A DNA stretch of 62,689 nt from Butyrivibrio sp. YAB3001 (GTDB taxonomy: Bacteria; Bacillota; Clostridia; Lachnospirales; Lachnospiraceae), in the NCBI RefSeq assembly GCF_900112195.1, contig NZ_FOKR01000024.1, forward strand, positions 1 through 62,689. Reading direction: 5' to 3'. The notes under the pieces are model-generated. The model was not told where the DNA came from. It was given only the letters and a program-made list of their open reading frames with translations, and searched no databases. The translations under genes and the position numbers were made by a program. The first letter of the stretch is position 1, and each line of letters starts with the position of its first letter. Shown one piece after another: positions 34,359 through 41,590 of the stretch.

Positions 34359-34425
34359 GAAGTAACAGCAGAAACTAAAGGACATGCCCTATAGACAGAA
34401 GGGAAAGAGAATATTATAATTTTAA

Positions 34426-34441
34426 GTTAGCATAGACTAAC
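34426..34441 (+). promoter_or_regulatory. GTTAGC-type palindrome before methyltransferase
   Basis: GTTAGCATAGACTAAC with TAACAT overlapping its right end and an AT-rich -35 region (TTATAA) 18 bases upstream. Same architecture as at 27190. Confidence 0.65.
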
Positions 34442-34463
34442 ATATATAAAGGAGGAGTGAACA

Positions 34464-35243
34464 ATGGAACTTACTTTTGGTGATGTACAGAAAACAGCTC
34501 TTATTCCACTTGCGATAAAGGCAAGTGAGACAGCAAGGTCTAATGCCAGGATTATCGACCTTAAGGCAAAAGAGATAATTGATGCTCTTGGAGTTGATGT
34601 TAGTAAATACGATCCCTTTTTATCACATGAGGGAGTTGTAGCCAGAACAATACTGTATAGGAATGAGTTAAAACGACTTATCAGCAAGTACCCTGATGCT
34701 CTCTGCATTAATCTTGGATGTGGCTTTGATGATAAGTTCTTGCAGGTAGACAATGGCAAGATCACGTGGTTTGATGTGGATCTTCCGGATCAGATAGAGA
34801 AGAGACGTAAAGTGTACTCTGACAGGGACAGGTGCACAATGCTCGATGGGAGTGCGCTTGACGGAGAATGGACAAGGAAACTTCCTAAGCGAGACATGAC
34901 CATCGTGGTTATGGAAGGAGTCCTTGAATACTTTTCCAAAGACCAGGTAAAGACATGCAGCAACATGCTCTGTGACAGTTTCGAACATGGATATCTTCTT
35001 GCAGAACTTCATTCACCGTTCCTTGAAAAGAATGGTAGCCATCACGATGCTGTGAAACATACTAATGCTTCTTTCGGATGGGGAACAAAGTCAGGCCGTG
35101 AATATCTGGATCTTGAACCAAGGATGAGCCTTGTGTCTGAAACGAGCTATAACGAAGAAATGAAGAAGTATTCATTGCGCGGAAAACTCTTTGCTATCGT
35201 TGGAAAGAACATCAACAACAGGCTTGCTGTATTTAAATGGTAA
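34464..35243 (+). CDS. Leucine-carboxyl-methyltransferase-like (TcmP/PPM family) SAM methyltransferase
   Basis: 259 residues. FLSHEGVVARTILYRNEL and CINLGCGFDDKF (SAM motif I) and WFDVDLPDQIEKRRKV are family hallmarks, as is MEGVLEYFSKDQV. Relatives act on polyketide carboxylates or proteins; the substrate here is unknown. AAAGGAGG before ATG. A probable metal-responsive promoter precedes it, so it may belong to the same regulon as the flavodoxin. Confidence 0.88.
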   Translation: MELTFGDVQKTALIPLAIKASETARSNARIIDLKAKEIIDALGVDVSKYDPFLSHEGVVARTILYRNELKRLISKYPDALCINLGCGFDDKFLQVDNGKITWFDVDLPDQIEKRRKVYSDRDRCTMLDGSALDGEWTRKLPKRDMTIVVMEGVLEYFSKDQVKTCSNMLCDSFEHGYLLAELHSPFLEKNGSHHDAVKHTNASFGWGTKSGREYLDLEPRMSLVSETSYNEEMKKYSLRGKLFAIVGKNINNRLAVFKW

Positions 35244-35262
35244 AGCATTAAGGGAGGAATGT

Positions 35263-35982
35263 ATGGATAAGTTTAATGACATCGGAATTGATGACAAGTT
35301 AGACTGGAACAGGATAGAGAAGCTTATGCGGATAGGCATATTTGCCGCATGCATGGTGCTTGTGGGAGATGTGCTTATAGGCTATGGGATGCATGATTCT
35401 TCTAAAACAGGTATGGAATGGTTCTTGTCAGCATATTTGCAATTATCAGATACCAGAATGTTTTGGTCAGCATTTCTGGGATTTATAGGTATTCCACTTG
35501 AGGCACTTTGTTACTTTGGTGTATATAGGCTGATTGTTCCTAAATCACAGAAATACGCTCATTTGTACAGGACAGGAATACTTGGTGTGTTGGCCTATGC
35601 GGGGTGTGGAGTGCATGTCCCGTGTTTGTCCACATGCTTCTTTTACAAGTATATGAACGATGCTGCCCCGGAGATTGCAGTAGATGCAGCAGTGAAATTT
35701 GGTAAATACTTTCTTTTGCCGGGAATGATAGTGTTCTTTCTATTCTGGATCATCCAACATGTGGCACATATTGCAGCATTCACAAAAGGGCTGACTCCAT
35801 ATCCTAAATGGTGCTGGATATTCTGTCCTGCGGTAGGAATGGCCGCAGTCATGCTGTTTAAGTTCCTTCCTGAATCAGAAGTTCGCAATGCTATTACTGC
35901 TGCTTGGATCAGTATAGGGAATTTGTGGATGTTCGTTGGACTTTTGGTTATGGCGAAGAAAGTCAAGGTTGGTGACAGATGA
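35263..35982 (+). CDS. DUF6796-like membrane protein
   Basis: 239 residues, about six helices. Paralogue of the 33672 product (VGDVLIGYGMHDSS, FWSAFLGFIGIPLEALC). ATG 35263 follows GGGAGG. Immediately downstream of the methyltransferase and probably in its operon. Confidence 0.78.
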   Translation: MDKFNDIGIDDKLDWNRIEKLMRIGIFAACMVLVGDVLIGYGMHDSSKTGMEWFLSAYLQLSDTRMFWSAFLGFIGIPLEALCYFGVYRLIVPKSQKYAHLYRTGILGVLAYAGCGVHVPCLSTCFFYKYMNDAAPEIAVDAAVKFGKYFLLPGMIVFFLFWIIQHVAHIAAFTKGLTPYPKWCWIFCPAVGMAAVMLFKFLPESEVRNAITAAWISIGNLWMFVGLLVMAKKVKVGDR

Positions 35983-36134
35983 TTATTCTGATACAGATGG
36001 TTTTATTCTGCCTGCTTTTTACTGCGATGGTCATGTACGCGGTAAGAGGCGGTGCTATTGATGGATTGTATTTTTATCCGAAACCAGTACAGGAAAGGGC
36101 TATAGTTGCAGGGATTGTGGTGTTTTTGTTTTGA
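35979..36134 (+). pseudogene. N-terminal fragment of membrane protein
   Basis: 51 codons overlapping the previous stop (ATGA). MIILIQMVLFCLLFTAMVMYAV and DGLYFYPKPVQERA are a conserved-looking start, but the frame ends quickly after one more helix. Probably truncated. Confidence 0.5.
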
Positions 36135-36146
36135 AGGGGAAATGAG

Positions 36147-36539
36147 ATGTATATCAACGAGTATGGAAATCCTAATAATCCAAAGCTCATATTGCTGGCG
36201 CCAATGATGATATCCGGTGCAAATCTGTATGATCTGATGAGTCCGTATCTTAAGGGAGATTACTTTATCATCGCTCCCGATCAGGGAGGCCATGGTAAAG
36301 CCGGGGCATATATCAGCGCTGATGATGAGTACAGACAGCTTAAATCGTATCTGACTGATAAAGACTATAAGGATATCAAGCTTGTATACGGAGCTTCACT
36401 TGGCGTAGCAGTTGCATGGCGGCTATTCTGGGATTCCGATTTTAATTTAGAACGTGCCTGGTTTGACGGTGTTATAATTTTTTTGGGGGACATTACTATC
36501 AGAAAGATGATGGTGTCCCTTCTTTTTTTGTGCCTTTAG
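36147..36539 (+). pseudogene. Alpha/beta hydrolase, truncated by GC-rich element
   Basis: The first 109 residues are a hydrolase start: LILLAPMMISGANLYDLM, FIIAPDQGGHGKAG, and nucleophile elbow YGASLGVAVAWRLFW. After AWFDGV (position 36475) the sequence switches to the hairpin element, which supplies the last 20 codons. The acid and His regions are lost. Confidence 0.8.
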
Positions 36540-36745
36540 CTCTCGAAGAGAGCTTAGTCAGATTGAAAATCTGATGCGAGGGGATTGGGGATACGCCCCA
36601 ACAAGTGAGTACGACGGAGCATTTATGCGCAGGAATACACCACTTGCCACTTTATTTACTACCGTTAGGACACGGCTCAGCCACGGGTCGGCGCGCCGGA
36701 ACGTGGTCCGAGGATATACCACTTACTGGGTACTTAAGCTATAAT
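36478..36745. repeat. GC-rich hairpin-containing element
   Basis: Begins with a terminator-like hairpin (GGACATTACTATC with GATGATGGTGTCC, then CTTCTTTTTTT), followed by three more hairpins: AGCTCTC-GAA-GAGAGCT (36538-36554), CAGATT-GAA-AATCTG (36559-36573) and TTGGGG-ATACG-CCCCAA (36586-36602). A 56-codon Arg-rich frame (36574-36744, MRGDWGYAPTSEYDGAFMRR...) follows. Base composition is unlike the neighbours. Could be a dispersed repeat or structured RNA. Confidence 0.55.
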
Positions 36746-36776
36746 ATTTTCATAATGTTTTGATGAAGAGGTTTTT

Positions 36777-37505
36777 ATGGATAAGATTACTGAAGTTGTA
36801 AAACGTGTGACTGAGATGGAGGGAATCTATGATCAGGCACTTAAGATAATTGATAATGCAGAGAACAGTCCGGAGGAGTTTCTTGGATTTCAGAAGGAGC
36901 TAATGAGACTTGCAGATTATTATTCCAGCCAGGATTGGAAAGATGACTTTGCTCTGGATGAAGAAGGAAAGCTTCCCCAGGATCTTAAGCGCGGAGTCCT
37001 GTCAGAGGATGGAGTTTACAATTTGTTGGAGCAAAACAAGGAGCTTCTTAAAGAACGTGGAAATGAGGGATTAGAGGAAGCGGACGAGACACTTGATCAG
37101 ATCTTTGAGATGGTAAAAGATTATCCGGATCTGCTGCAGAAGTTGGTGGATGCACAAAATGATTATGCGAATAAACTGGAGTGCATGGTTGAAGCTACCA
37201 AGCAGCAACTAGCCGAAAGTGGAGAAGATATACTTTCTGATAAGGACTCTGTTGCTTTAGAGACTCTTCAATACAAAGCTAAGGGTGAGCTTTGTGAAAT
37301 AGCAGAGCAGCTACTGAGAGAAGCATTCTTAAGAAAACAGGAAACTTATGAAGCTCAAGAGAAGAAGTACAAGGAACTGGAGAGTGAGTATCGCAGACTG
37401 AAAAAGATGGAGACTCGTTATGAGGTCGGCCATAAGGTTTATTCCAATGATCCATGTCCATGTGGCAGTGGAAAGAAATATAAGAAGTGCTGCGGGAAAG
37501 CGTGA
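36777..37505 (+). CDS. SEC-C zinc-motif protein
   Basis: 242 residues: a long helical region ending in a coiled coil (EAQEKKYKELESEYRRLKKM) and a C-terminal SEC-C motif (NDPCPCGSGKKYKKCCG) that binds zinc, as in SecA and many proteins of unknown role. GAAGAGG precedes ATG 36777. Confidence 0.85.
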   Translation: MDKITEVVKRVTEMEGIYDQALKIIDNAENSPEEFLGFQKELMRLADYYSSQDWKDDFALDEEGKLPQDLKRGVLSEDGVYNLLEQNKELLKERGNEGLEEADETLDQIFEMVKDYPDLLQKLVDAQNDYANKLECMVEATKQQLAESGEDILSDKDSVALETLQYKAKGELCEIAEQLLREAFLRKQETYEAQEKKYKELESEYRRLKKMETRYEVGHKVYSNDPCPCGSGKKYKKCCGKA

Positions 37506-37522
37506 GTACAAATCGAGGGTGG

Positions 37523-37585
37523 ATGCCAATGAAATTACCACCTGACTGGGATGAGCCATCCAAGGAGAACAAAGGCCTTATATAA
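37523..37585 (+). pseudogene. 20-codon remnant
   Basis: MPMKLPPDWDEPSKENKGLI, with GAGGGTGG before it. Too short to assign; possibly the leftover of a gene between the SEC-C and membrane genes. Confidence 0.2.
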
Positions 37586-37606
37586 ACAGTTTAGGAGAAT
37601 CTGGGA

Positions 37607-38305
37607 ATGATATCTAAATCAAAAGAAAAACCATTAGGAATGAGAATAGGCGAGAATGTTTTCTGCATCGGATACCTGGTGTTTGCACTCATCGCCGGAA
37701 TTATTTTCGTTACCCGCACTCTAAGCACAGGCAATCTGTTCTTCAGAAACTGTGCCGGGATGACTCTACTCCTTGGTGGAGGAGATGCATTTCATCTGAT
37801 TCCAAGAATAGTAATCAATTTTAAGGAAGAGGCATCTGATAAAGAAGTACAGAGAAAAAGAGAATTCTGGCTTGGCCTTGGCAATCTGATCTCATCAATT
37901 ACCATGACAGTTTTCTACATTTTCTTCTTTGCAGCACTATCAGTAAAGCATGGGAAGTATGATGCCAGTTCAGTAATGCCGGAGAAGTTTACTCTGTATC
38001 TTGTGCTGAATGTGCTAGCATTAATCCGTATCATCCTATGTCTGTTCCCTCAGAATCACTGGTTTTCGAAGGACAATGAGACTAGATGGGGGCTTTATAG
38101 AAATATCCCATTCGTAATCATGGGCGTGATCACAGTCCTGTACCTAATCTTATGGTATCAGGAGTGGCTGTTGGCAGTTCTTGTAACAATAAGTTTTGTC
38201 TGCTACATGATAGTAGTGCTTGGAGCAAAGAAAAAGCCGATGCTTGGAATGATGATGATACCAAAGACAATCTGTTATATCTGGATGATTGCTTTGTTTT
38301 TATAA
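37607..38305 (+). CDS. Membrane protein of unknown function
   Basis: 232 residues, about seven helices (GYLVFALIAGIIFVTRTL, GMTLLLGGGDAFHLIPRI, TMTVFYIFFFAALSV, FTLYLVLNVLALIRIILCLF). DAFHLIPR and FPQNHW are notable polar motifs inside the membrane region. Its stop is followed directly by the IS605 left end. Confidence 0.7.
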   Translation: MISKSKEKPLGMRIGENVFCIGYLVFALIAGIIFVTRTLSTGNLFFRNCAGMTLLLGGGDAFHLIPRIVINFKEEASDKEVQRKREFWLGLGNLISSITMTVFYIFFFAALSVKHGKYDASSVMPEKFTLYLVLNVLALIRIILCLFPQNHWFSKDNETRWGLYRNIPFVIMGVITVLYLILWYQEWLLAVLVTISFVCYMIVVLGAKKKPMLGMMMIPKTICYIWMIALFL

Positions 38306-38411
38306 AATTGCTTTCGGCTGAAAACCCATTAGCTTCAGCTGATGGGATGAAAGCCATTTTACTTAATTAACATCTCGCCTAAGCGAGATAAACAAGATAT
38401 AATTCTATCCC

Positions 38412-38828
38412 ATGAATAAAGAATATAAACATGGAAATCGAAATAAATATCTACTTCGTTACCACTTAATTTTAGTATGTAAATATCGCAGGCATTTGTT
38501 AAGTGCTAATAATATCTCTTCAGATATGAAGACTCTTGCTAAAACTATCTCTAACAAACATGATGTTCGGATACATTACATGGAAGTTGATAAAGATCAC
38601 TTACATATGATGATAGAAACAACACCTAATATCAATTTGTCAGATTATGTAAGAGCTCTAAAATCGTACACTACATTTCACATTTGGAAGAAATATTCTT
38701 CCTATCTCAGTAAATGCTTTTGGAAAGAGAAAACATTTTGGTCAGATGGATATTTCATAAGCAGTATTGGTGAAGTGAGTAGTGATACCCTTAAGCATTA
38801 CATAGAGAACCAAGGAAAAAACACTTGA
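38412..38828 (+). CDS. tnpA: IS200/IS605 transposase TnpA (Y1 HUH)
   Basis: 138 residues, normal length. The HUH motif is DKDHLHMMIE and the catalytic Tyr is in LKHYIENQGK. CKYRRHLL and WKEKTFWSDGYFISSIG are conserved. It nicks and joins single-stranded DNA at the element's hairpin ends. Appears intact. Confidence 0.93.
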   Translation: MNKEYKHGNRNKYLLRYHLILVCKYRRHLLSANNISSDMKTLAKTISNKHDVRIHYMEVDKDHLHMMIETTPNINLSDYVRALKSYTTFHIWKKYSSYLSKCFWKEKTFWSDGYFISSIGEVSSDTLKHYIENQGKNT

Positions 38829-38852
38829 TAATATACAACAGTGTTGTATAAT
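38825..38852 (+). promoter_or_regulatory. Promoter with 19-bp palindromic operator inside the IS
   Basis: TTGATA (38825-38830), 16-bp spacer, TATAAT (38847-38852). The perfect palindrome TATACAACAGTGTTGTATA (38832-38850) occupies the spacer and overlaps the -10 box. Confidence 0.8.
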
Positions 38853-38872
38853 AATCTCAAGAGGTAATACTT

Positions 38873-39061
38873 ATGACAATTTTAGAGTTACGTCAAAAAA
38901 CAGGACTTTCACAAAGTCAATTTGCCAAACGTTTCCATCTTAATGTGCGTACAGTACAAACATGGGAACAAGGTACTCGCAAAACGCCTGATTATGTAAT
39001 ATGGCTAATAACTAGAGTAATTGAATTGGAGGAAATAATCAATGTTAGGGATGGAATTTAG
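38873..39061 (+). CDS. Small XRE-type HTH regulator within IS605 element
   Basis: 62 residues, essentially one helix-turn-helix: LRQKTGLSQSQFAKRFHLNVRTVQTWEQGTRK, then a short helix. AGAGG precedes ATG. It overlaps tnpB by 20 bases, so both lie on one transcript from the operator-bearing promoter. Probably an autorepressor that also limits tnpB and omega RNA (inference). Confidence 0.85.
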   Translation: MTILELRQKTGLSQSQFAKRFHLNVRTVQTWEQGTRKTPDYVIWLITRVIELEEIINVRDGI

Positions 39062-40142
39062 AATCTATCCAAACAGAATGCAGGAAACCATCATTCAAAA
39101 AACATTTGGATGTTCAAGAGTTGTATATAACTCAGGTCTTGCTCTTCGCATAGAAGAATACAAGAATGGTAATTCTATTGGATATAAAGAAACTAATTCC
39201 ATGCTCACTAACATGAAGAGAACTGAAGAGTATTCATGGCTCAAAGAAGTTGATTCTATTGCCTTGCAGCAATCTCTTAGAGATTTAGATAAGGCATACA
39301 AGAACTTCTTTGTAAAGAGAGCTTCATTTCCTAAATTCAAATCAAAGCATAATCATAACAAAAGCTATCGCACACAAAATGTTGGCGGTAATATTTCAGT
39401 TGCAGGAAAATATATCAAACTTCCTAAACTTGGATATGTAAAAGCTAAGATTTCAATGTCTGTTAATGGTAAAATCAACAACGCTACCATCAAACAATCT
39501 CCAAGTGGGAAATATTTCTGTGTCCTTAATGTTGAAGTACCTGATGTATTCTATCCCAATGATGGTTGTATGATCGGATTGGATGTTGGTATTAAAACTT
39601 TCTATACAGATAGCAATGATAATTCAATTCCTAATCCTAAAACAATAAGCAAATCTGAAAAGAAATTTGTTAAGGAACAACGTAAGCTTTCCAGAATGAT
39701 TAAAGGTTCATCTAATTGGAATAAACAGCGTATAAAAGTTGCAAAGATACATGAAAAAATTACAAATCAGAGGAATGACTTTCTACATAAAGAGTCAACA
39801 AAGTTGGTGAAAGAAAACCAAATCATCTGCATTGAAAACCTTAATGTGAAAGGAATGGTTCGTAATCATAAGCTCGCCAAGTCAATTAGTGACGTATCAT
39901 GGTCTAAGTTCTTTGATATGCTTGAATACAAAGCATCTTTCTATGGTTCTGAGATAATTAAGGTTCCGAGATTCTATCCAAGTAGTCAGACTTGTAACTG
40001 TTGCGGATATCAGAATCCTCATATCAAAAATCTCAGTATCCGAGAGTGGAAATGTCCTGTTTGTGGCACATATCATGATCGTGATGGTAATGCTGCTAAA
40101 AACATACTAAAAATAGGTCTGTCACTTCGCATGACAGCTTAA
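39042..40142 (+). CDS. tnpB: RNA-guided nuclease TnpB
   Basis: 366 residues, full length. The RuvC catalytic residues are visible: Asp in IGLDVGIKTF, Glu in ICIENLNVKGM and Asp in HDRDGNAAKN. The zinc finger is CNCCGYQ...CPVCG. N-terminal FRIYPNRMQETIIQKTFGCSRVVYN is typical. TnpB uses omega RNA to cut donor sites and help retain the element. All key residues present, so probably active. Confidence 0.93.
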   Translation: MLGMEFRIYPNRMQETIIQKTFGCSRVVYNSGLALRIEEYKNGNSIGYKETNSMLTNMKRTEEYSWLKEVDSIALQQSLRDLDKAYKNFFVKRASFPKFKSKHNHNKSYRTQNVGGNISVAGKYIKLPKLGYVKAKISMSVNGKINNATIKQSPSGKYFCVLNVEVPDVFYPNDGCMIGLDVGIKTFYTDSNDNSIPNPKTISKSEKKFVKEQRKLSRMIKGSSNWNKQRIKVAKIHEKITNQRNDFLHKESTKLVKENQIICIENLNVKGMVRNHKLAKSISDVSWSKFFDMLEYKASFYGSEIIKVPRFYPSSQTCNCCGYQNPHIKNLSIREWKCPVCGTYHDRDGNAAKNILKIGLSLRMTA

Positions 40143-40283
40143 CGAATGACAAGGTAGGCATGGGCTGTGCCGAACCAAACGCTTGTGGACATCGTTGGGA
40201 AAACTACTCTCTACGGAGAGCGTGACAATAACCGTGGTGGTTGAAGCAAGAATCCCATCAAGCTTTAGCTTGTGGGAGTGTCA
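40143..40283 (+). ncRNA. Putative omega RNA/right-end RNA scaffold
   Basis: Stable, GC-richer segment just after tnpB with several hairpins (CTCTCTACGGAGAG; right-end stem at 40253-40275). By the known arrangement the guide would be host sequence just past the right end, starting near 40284. Boundaries are inferred. Confidence 0.65.
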
Positions 40284-40319
40284 AAAAGGTCGAGGAAAAA
40301 GATATGTCAGTAGAAAATG

Positions 40320-40382
40320 GTGTATGAAGAGGCGGATGATTCTGCGATTATAAAACTTATTGGCAAGAAGCCGGTGGGATAA
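40320..40382 (+). pseudogene. Short C-terminal remnant before DnaJ gene
   Basis: 20 in-frame codons (VYEEADDSAIIKLIGKKPVG) end just before the DnaJ-domain start. Probably the 3' end of a gene cut by the IS605 element. Unassigned. Confidence 0.35.
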
Positions 40383-40388
40383 AAGAAA

Positions 40389-41279
40389 GTGACACTAAAG
40401 GAAGCATACAAGATACTTGGCGTATCTAAAGAGAATACCGACAGGGAAATCAAGGCGAAGTACAAGAAGCTTCTCATCATGTATCACCCGGACTCTGATC
40501 CCACCAGGAAAAGAGATCCTGAAGACGATGAAAAGATCCGTCAGGTCATCGAGGCCTACAAGAAGATCCGGAAATCTGAGGGCGAGCCTTACTTTGAGCC
40601 TTATGAATTTACCTGGGATGCCTTTGAGAACAAAAGTGCTTTCTCGGAGCGGAACATCTTCTTCCAGTTCAAGATCTACGACGAAGCCCTGCCACCATCC
40701 AAGATGGCCAGAGGCAGATTTGTCTGGGATCCTGACATGGAGGAGTTCCATCTTTTTGCAAAGAGCGTTCTTGAGGCCTGCAAAGATGTGATGACAGATC
40801 ATGATGTTACTCCTGCTCCTGATAAGGTAAAAGACATTTTCCATCTCATGATGCAGGAATATATTCTTCCAGCTGACGCAGCCCGGAAGATTGGAAAGAA
40901 GATCCGTGGAGATGGAGACAAGGAAGTATATTCATTTAGTGGCTTCATTAAAGATGAGCTCGGAAGCAGCCGTGAATCTAAGATAAAATGCGGTGAACCG
41001 CTTAATATTTATCTTCGTGAAGACAGAGCTGTTGTTGAGGAGATTGTCACAGGCAGGATGCTTGGCAGTATCTCATTCGATGAGGATGAGTTGTATTATG
41101 TGGTGCTTCCGCTTCTTGAGGATCCTAAGGTGGATGCTCATGCAATTATAACGAAGGTGGACAGCAGTCGAAGGAGCAAAGAGCGAGTCCATGTGGCGAT
41201 TGAACTGACTATTCCCAAAGATCTTACAGATACTCCGGTATCAAATGAGAAGTTAATAAAAGAGCTGTTGATGAAGTGA
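40389..41279 (+). CDS. DnaJ-domain protein
   Basis: 296 residues, GTG start. The J-domain spans residues 1-60 with HPD in IMYHPDSDP. It activates an Hsp70 partner. The remaining 230 residues are a soluble region not recognised (VWDPDMEEFHLFAKSVLEAC, DELYYVVLPLLEDP). No zinc-finger or Gly/Phe region, so it is a class III J-protein. Followed by a strong terminator. Confidence 0.85.
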   Translation: MTLKEAYKILGVSKENTDREIKAKYKKLLIMYHPDSDPTRKRDPEDDEKIRQVIEAYKKIRKSEGEPYFEPYEFTWDAFENKSAFSERNIFFQFKIYDEALPPSKMARGRFVWDPDMEEFHLFAKSVLEACKDVMTDHDVTPAPDKVKDIFHLMMQEYILPADAARKIGKKIRGDGDKEVYSFSGFIKDELGSSRESKIKCGEPLNIYLREDRAVVEEIVTGRMLGSISFDEDELYYVVLPLLEDPKVDAHAIITKVDSSRRSKERVHVAIELTIPKDLTDTPVSNEKLIKELLMK

Positions 41280-41309
41280 ATCACATCCACAATATGATAT
41301 AATGTTCAG

Positions 41310-41334
41310 AGGGGAGCAATGCGCTCCCCTTTAA
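41310..41334 (+). terminator. Rho-independent terminator
   Basis: AGGGGAGC-loop-GCTCCCCT followed by TTAATGTTTT, just after the DnaJ gene. Confidence 0.8.
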
Positions 41335-41388
41335 TGTTTTAAAACGTGGTATTCCTATAAAAAGCAAAATGTTATATGAGGGATTAAT

Positions 41389-41426
41389 ATGTTAGAACCC
41401 GGATTATATGAACAGGTAATAAATAT
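41389..41426 (+). pseudogene. 5' stub of gene interrupted by IS21
   Basis: ATG after TGAGGG opens MLEPGLYEQVIN, then the IS21 left end begins. This opening is common in clostridial nuclease/helicase-type proteins (from memory). Its downstream half is not clearly the sequence on the other side of the IS. Confidence 0.5.
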
Positions 41427-41590
41427 TGATTTACACTTAAAATTGACCCGCCCCAGATGGTGAGCAGTCAGTATAAACCATTTCGATAATACACTGTACC
41501 TTGAAAATTTAATACTTAGAATTGACCCACCTCTTTGAGGTTTTATAGAATTCTTTCCGTATGTAAAAACATATGGAAGGAGGAAAAGAG

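Larger units (their letters stand above)
38306..40285 (+). mobile_element. IS200/IS605-family element with extra XRE gene
   Basis: About 2.0 kb. Left-end hairpin CCCATTAGC-TTCA-GCTGATGGG (38325-38346) and right-end hairpin CCCATCAAGC-TTTA-GCTTGTGGG (40253-40275) frame tnpA, a small XRE gene and tnpB. This family moves as single strands without target duplication. Exact ends are estimates. Confidence 0.85.

Noticed and set aside
36574..36744. 56-residue Arg-rich protein as a true gene
   Set aside because: No ribosome site (a hairpin lies before ATG), unusual composition, and it is part of a structured element; kept only as a description.
36777..37505. SecA
   Set aside because: Only the C-terminal SEC-C zinc motif is shared; the ATPase domains are absent.
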